From: Planctomycetales bacterium | Lineage (GTDB): Bacteria > Planctomycetota > SZUA-567 | Assembly (NCBI GenBank): GCA_025997475.1 | Contig: BNUQ01000037.1 | Span: 1 to 19,023 of the forward strand | Direction of reading: 5' to 3' | Length of the DNA stretch: 19,023 nt | Shown here: positions 16,921-19,023 of the stretch, one piece after another | Layout: each line of letters begins with the position of its first letter | How positions within the stretch are numbered: the stretch's first letter is position 1 | The notes under the pieces: generated by a model | Told to the model about the DNA's origin: nothing | Databases searched by the model: none | The model's input: only the letters and a program-made list of their open reading frames with translations | Program-made: the position numbers and the translations under genes

Positions 16921-18375
16921 TTGGAGCGCGAGTTGTCGGTGAAAAACAGCGAACATCAACGCGCCCTCGCCGATGTCGCGAATTTCGACGCGGCGAAAAT
17001 CCGATTAGAAAACGAAAGCGCGACGTTCGCGAACGACCGGGAAAATTTCACCGCCGAAAAAGAAGCGTTGTTGGCGCGGGAGCAGGCGACGACGGCGGAA
17101 ATACAGGCGGCTTTGACGGCGCAAAAGTCGGCGCGGGAAAATTTAGACGCGCTCGGCAATTCGCTCGCCGGCGTGCGCGAACGGCGCGGCGCGGCGTCCG
17201 GCGCGGTCAACGAATGGTCGCGCCGGTTGCAAGAAGGGGCGGATAATCGGCGCGAAATCGCGGCGGAACTGACGGCGCTCGACGCGGCGGCGGGCGCGGC
17301 GGCGAGCGACTACGCCGCGGTGCAAACGCGCCTGTCGGCGCTGAAAGCGCAGGAAGTCGAATGGTTGGAGAAGCGCGACGCGACGGGAGACGCCGGCGAC
17401 AAAGAGCAATTGCGCGATTTGCGCGAGCGGCTGGAGCGACTGCGCGGCGAAGAAAAAGAAACGCAAAGCGCGGCGAACGCGGCGTATGCGACCATCAACG
17501 CGGCGCAAGTAAAAATCAGCGAATTGAACGTCCGCCTCGAAACGGTGGCGGAAAAAGCGCGCGCCGAATTGGGGCTTGAAGATTTGGCGGCGACGGCGCG
17601 GGAAAATTGGCGCGAGCCGGTGTTTTCGGCGGCGACGGGCGAGGCGCTCGTCGAAACGCCGACGCCGATAATGATTGAGGATATCGACATCAACACGCTC
17701 GCCGACGCGGCGCTCGCCGATTTGGTGCAGGCGCTGTCCGACAAAATCGCGCGGCTCGGTCCGGTGAATATGTATGCGATTGAGGAGTTGGCGGAGTTGG
17801 AGGCGCGGGCGGAATTTTATCAGGTCGAACGCGAGGACATTCAAGCCGCCGCCGATGACCTGCTGGCGATGATTGAGAAATTTAACCGCGAGTGCGACCG
17901 GAAATTCGCGGAGACGTTCGAGAAAGTGAAAGTGAATTTTCAGGAAATGTTCACCTATTTATTCGGCGGCGGACAGGCGGAACTGGTCCTCGCCGAGCCG
18001 CTCACCAGCGAAGACGAGCGCGGCATTGAAATTATCGCGCGTCCGCCGGGCAAATCGCCGAAAAGCATTTCGCTCTTGTCGGGCGGCGAAAAGGCGCTGT
18101 GCGCGGTGGCGTTGCTGTTCGCGATTTTCCGCTGTAAGCCCAGCCCGTTCTGCATTCTCGACGAAGTTGACGGACCGCTCGACGAGTCGAACATCGACCG
18201 GTTTATGGAAGCGGTGCGGAAATTCACCGCCGATACGCAATTCATTATCATCTCGCACTCGAAGCGAACGATGAGCATGGTGGACACCATCTACGGCGTA
18301 ACGCAGGAACAACCCGGCGTCAGCACCCGCTACTCGTTGCAATTCACCGCCGCGCCCCAAGACGACGCGGCGTAA
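16921..18375 (+). CDS. smc: Chromosome partition protein SMC, C-terminal part (frameshifted; right copy)
   Basis: This part continues the SMC coiled coil and ends with the C-terminal ATPase head. The ABC signature LSGGE is at residues 386-390 of this frame, Walker B FCILDEVD at 410-417, the D-loop GPLDESN follows, and the switch histidine is H446 in IIISHSK. The usual coiled-coil-to-head segment GPVNMYAIEEL is also present. The TTG at 16921 is unlikely to be a true start: the same frame is open and SMC-like back to about 16813 (ASEATRQSYAEKV...), directly after the 26-base insertion. On its own the piece could not bind ATP, because Walker A is on the other fragment. If the frameshift is real, SMC is inactivated or needs the two pieces to associate; an error in the sequence is more likely. 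Confidence 0.93.
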   Translation: MERELSVKNSEHQRALADVANFDAAKIRLENESATFANDRENFTAEKEALLAREQATTAEIQAALTAQKSARENLDALGNSLAGVRERRGAASGAVNEWSRRLQEGADNRREIAAELTALDAAAGAAASDYAAVQTRLSALKAQEVEWLEKRDATGDAGDKEQLRDLRERLERLRGEEKETQSAANAAYATINAAQVKISELNVRLETVAEKARAELGLEDLAATARENWREPVFSAATGEALVETPTPIMIEDIDINTLADAALADLVQALSDKIARLGPVNMYAIEELAELEARAEFYQVEREDIQAAADDLLAMIEKFNRECDRKFAETFEKVKVNFQEMFTYLFGGGQAELVLAEPLTSEDERGIEIIARPPGKSPKSISLLSGGEKALCAVALLFAIFRCKPSPFCILDEVDGPLDESNIDRFMEAVRKFTADTQFIIISHSKRTMSMVDTIYGVTQEQPGVSTRYSLQFTAAPQDDAA

Positions 18376-18503
18376 AAAACCAGCGGTTCTCGCCATCATC
18401 CCCCAATTTATCTTTACGCGGCAATTATCCGGCAGGCATATTCGCGGCATACAAGGGGCGCGATGTCGGTCATTATTACCGACATTGCGTCCCGAGGGGA
18501 CTG

Positions 18504-18528
18504 CGTCCCTACGGGACGTTTTTTTTTT
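18504..18528 (+). terminator. Intrinsic terminator after smc
   Basis: The stem cgtccc/gggacg with a tac loop (18504-18518) is followed directly by ten T residues (18519-18528), about 130 bases after the smc stop codon. A second small hairpin gtccc-gag-gggac stands just before it (18489-18501). This is the best terminator in the window and separates the smc transcript from dnaA. Confidence 0.75.
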
Positions 18529-18736
18529 GGATGCCGTTTTCTACCGATATTTCGCGCCTACGGCGCGGCACGGTGGAATAAATTATCAAATCCACCGCCC
18601 CGTCAGTCCGACAAACCGCCCCCGCCGCCGCAACTCACACCGAAACCGGCAAAAAATTTGGCGGTCGTTACCGTTTGCCAAACTTGAATTTGCCGCATTT
18701 TCAACTTCGGACGGACGGGTTTTTTGCCGACCGTAA

Positions 18737-18801
18737 TTGACACTCCGCCCCGCGGGAATTAGTATCGCGCCATCGCTTCCCTGCCCGCGCGACGCTATAA
18801 T
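18737..18801 (+). promoter_or_regulatory. Candidate promoters for the dnaA-like gene
   Basis: A perfect -35 hexamer ttgaca (18737-18742) is followed after 17 bases by tagtat (18760-18765), a 4/6 match to -10. Further down there is a perfect tataat (18796-18801) with only a weak -35 (tcgctt, 18773-18778). The second would start transcription about 30 bases before the ATG at 18839. Both face the gene and lie beyond the smc terminator, which suggests dnaA is transcribed separately. The mirror is at 223-287 on the minus strand. Confidence 0.5.
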
Positions 18802-18838
18802 TACGGGCTTTCTCTCCAATATAACATATTGATATAAA

Positions 18839-19023
18839 ATGACTTATACAGAAGAACCGACCGTCGCGCTTGCTTGGCAAACCCATTGGCAACAAGCGCT
18901 TGACGTCTTGCGCGGCGAGTTGTCCGCGGCAAGTTACAACACCGCTTTCGGCAACGTTAAAGCGTTGGCGCCGATTTGCAAGCAATCGTCCGTCAGCGCC
19001 AACGCTTTAACGTTGCCGAAAGC
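18839..19023 (+). CDS. dnaA: Chromosomal replication initiator DnaA, N-terminal fragment (right copy)
   Basis: The frame opens at ATG 18839 and runs off the window after 61 codons. Residues 13-43 carry the pattern of DnaA domain I: two tryptophans (W13, W17), an amphipathic helix LDVLRGELSAASYNTAF, then VKALAP, comparable to the family pattern of a helix, ELS...F.TWF and a short strand. Domain I recruits DnaB helicase and other regulators; the AAA+ and DNA-binding domains lie outside the window. Bases from 18996 on are the reverse complement of 18944-18971, so only about the first 52 residues are probably native, although the last residues (NALTLP) happen to resemble the next DnaA strand. A tataat box sits about 37 bases upstream, and there is no clear Shine-Dalgarno sequence before the ATG. 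The match rests on a short stretch, so another domain-I-like protein is possible. Confidence 0.55.
   Translation, partial: MTYTEEPTVALAWQTHWQQALDVLRGELSAASYNTAFGNVKALAPICKQSSVSANALTLPK
18944..19023. repeat. Terminal hairpin, right end
   Basis: Bases 18944-18971 pair exactly with 18996-19023 around a 24-base loop (18972-18995). It falls about codon 36 to 61 of the dnaA-like frame. Bases 18996-19023 equal bases 53-80, after which the left half continues at 81 as the returning strand. This makes it a second fold-back point, opposite the central one. Confidence 0.9.

Larger units (their letters stand above)
18376..18838. other. smc-dnaA intergenic region, 463 bases
   Basis: No convincing gene. 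It contains, in order, a hairpin with 8-base arms atgtcggt/accgacat (18463-18485), a hairpin gtccc-gag-gggac (18489-18501), the terminator hairpin with T-run (18504-18528), a hairpin cgcgcc-tac-ggcgcg (18553-18567) and the dnaA promoter candidates. Short frames across it follow no family and run through the hairpins. I saw no clear cluster of TTATCCACA-like DnaA boxes, so an origin is not supported here. Confidence 0.7.
1..19023. repeat. Window-spanning perfect inverted repeat (arms 1-9441 and 9583-19023)
   Basis: Each base x appears to pair with base 19024-x: the first 80 bases are the reverse complement of the last 80, the spacers I compared are exact mirrors, and every gene-length reading frame in the right half has an identical-protein partner in the left half at the mirrored coordinates. 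Symmetry breaks only at 9442/9582 (both g), leaving a 141-base loop. The arms carry chromosomal housekeeping genes, and both outer genes (oppC at the centre, dnaA at the ends) are cut. This pattern is known from fold-back chimeras made by strand-displacing polymerases and from palindromic reads. Real inverted duplications and hairpin-ended linear DNA can also look like this. Confidence 0.97.

Noticed and set aside
18463..18736. Short frames of 74 and 83 codons between smc and dnaA
   Set aside because: They read through the terminator hairpin and T-run and have no plausible ribosome binding site.
18376..18838. Replication origin next to dnaA
   Set aside because: No cluster of TTATCCACA-like boxes or AT-rich unwinding repeats was recognised by eye.
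1..19023. Linear plasmid or phage with hairpin telomeres
   Set aside because: There is no replication, partition, phage or protelomerase gene. Both turning points cut housekeeping genes and have 24- and 141-base unpaired loops, unlike known telomere hairpins. It is kept only as an alternative to test.

Overview
The window is one giant inverted repeat. Positions 1-9441 are the reverse complement of 9583-19023 (position x pairs with 19024-x), separated by a 141-base unpaired stretch at 9442-9582. I compared the two ends, the centre, several intergenic stretches and every gene-length reading frame, and all match; I did not check every base. There is therefore one unique locus of about 9.6 kb (9442-19023), seen twice in opposite orientations. 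Both ends of the window are themselves 80-base hairpins (28-base arms, 24-base loop), so the assembled molecule has a dumbbell topology.

The unique locus, read on the + strand from the centre outward, holds: a 5'-truncated oligopeptide/dipeptide ABC transporter permease (OppC/DppC type); a CrtI-like FAD-dependent oxidoreductase; a beta-phosphoglucomutase-like HAD hydrolase; serA (D-3-phosphoglycerate dehydrogenase, long form with a C-terminal ACT domain); smc, split by a frameshift; and the first ~50 codons of a gene whose product looks like DnaA domain I. The same genes appear on the minus strand in the left half in mirror order. All genes of the unit point the same way. They serve different functions (transport, redox, sugar phosphate, serine synthesis, chromosome organisation, replication initiation), so this is ordinary chromosomal core DNA and not a dedicated system.

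The organism is a bacterium with SMC, GC-rich coding sequence and AT-richer spacers packed with small perfect palindromes and 7-base tandem repeats. The OppC sequence style and these spacers suggest the Planctomycetota/Verrucomicrobiota/Lentisphaerota neighbourhood or a similar environmental lineage. This is a weak inference.

The spacers longer than 300 bases (11424-11877, 12562-13036, 18376-18838 and their mirrors 7147-7600, 5988-6462, 186-648) hold heptamer arrays, chains of short hairpins, one good intrinsic terminator after smc and a plausible promoter for dnaA, but no convincing extra genes.

Three separate places carry the same signature, sequence copied from the opposite strand: the centre of the palindrome (inside oppC), the window ends (inside dnaA) and a 26-base inverted insertion that breaks smc. 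The simplest reading is strand-switching (fold-back) during whole-genome amplification or library/assembly steps, with a real inverted duplication or a covalently closed hairpin-ended DNA as less likely alternatives.
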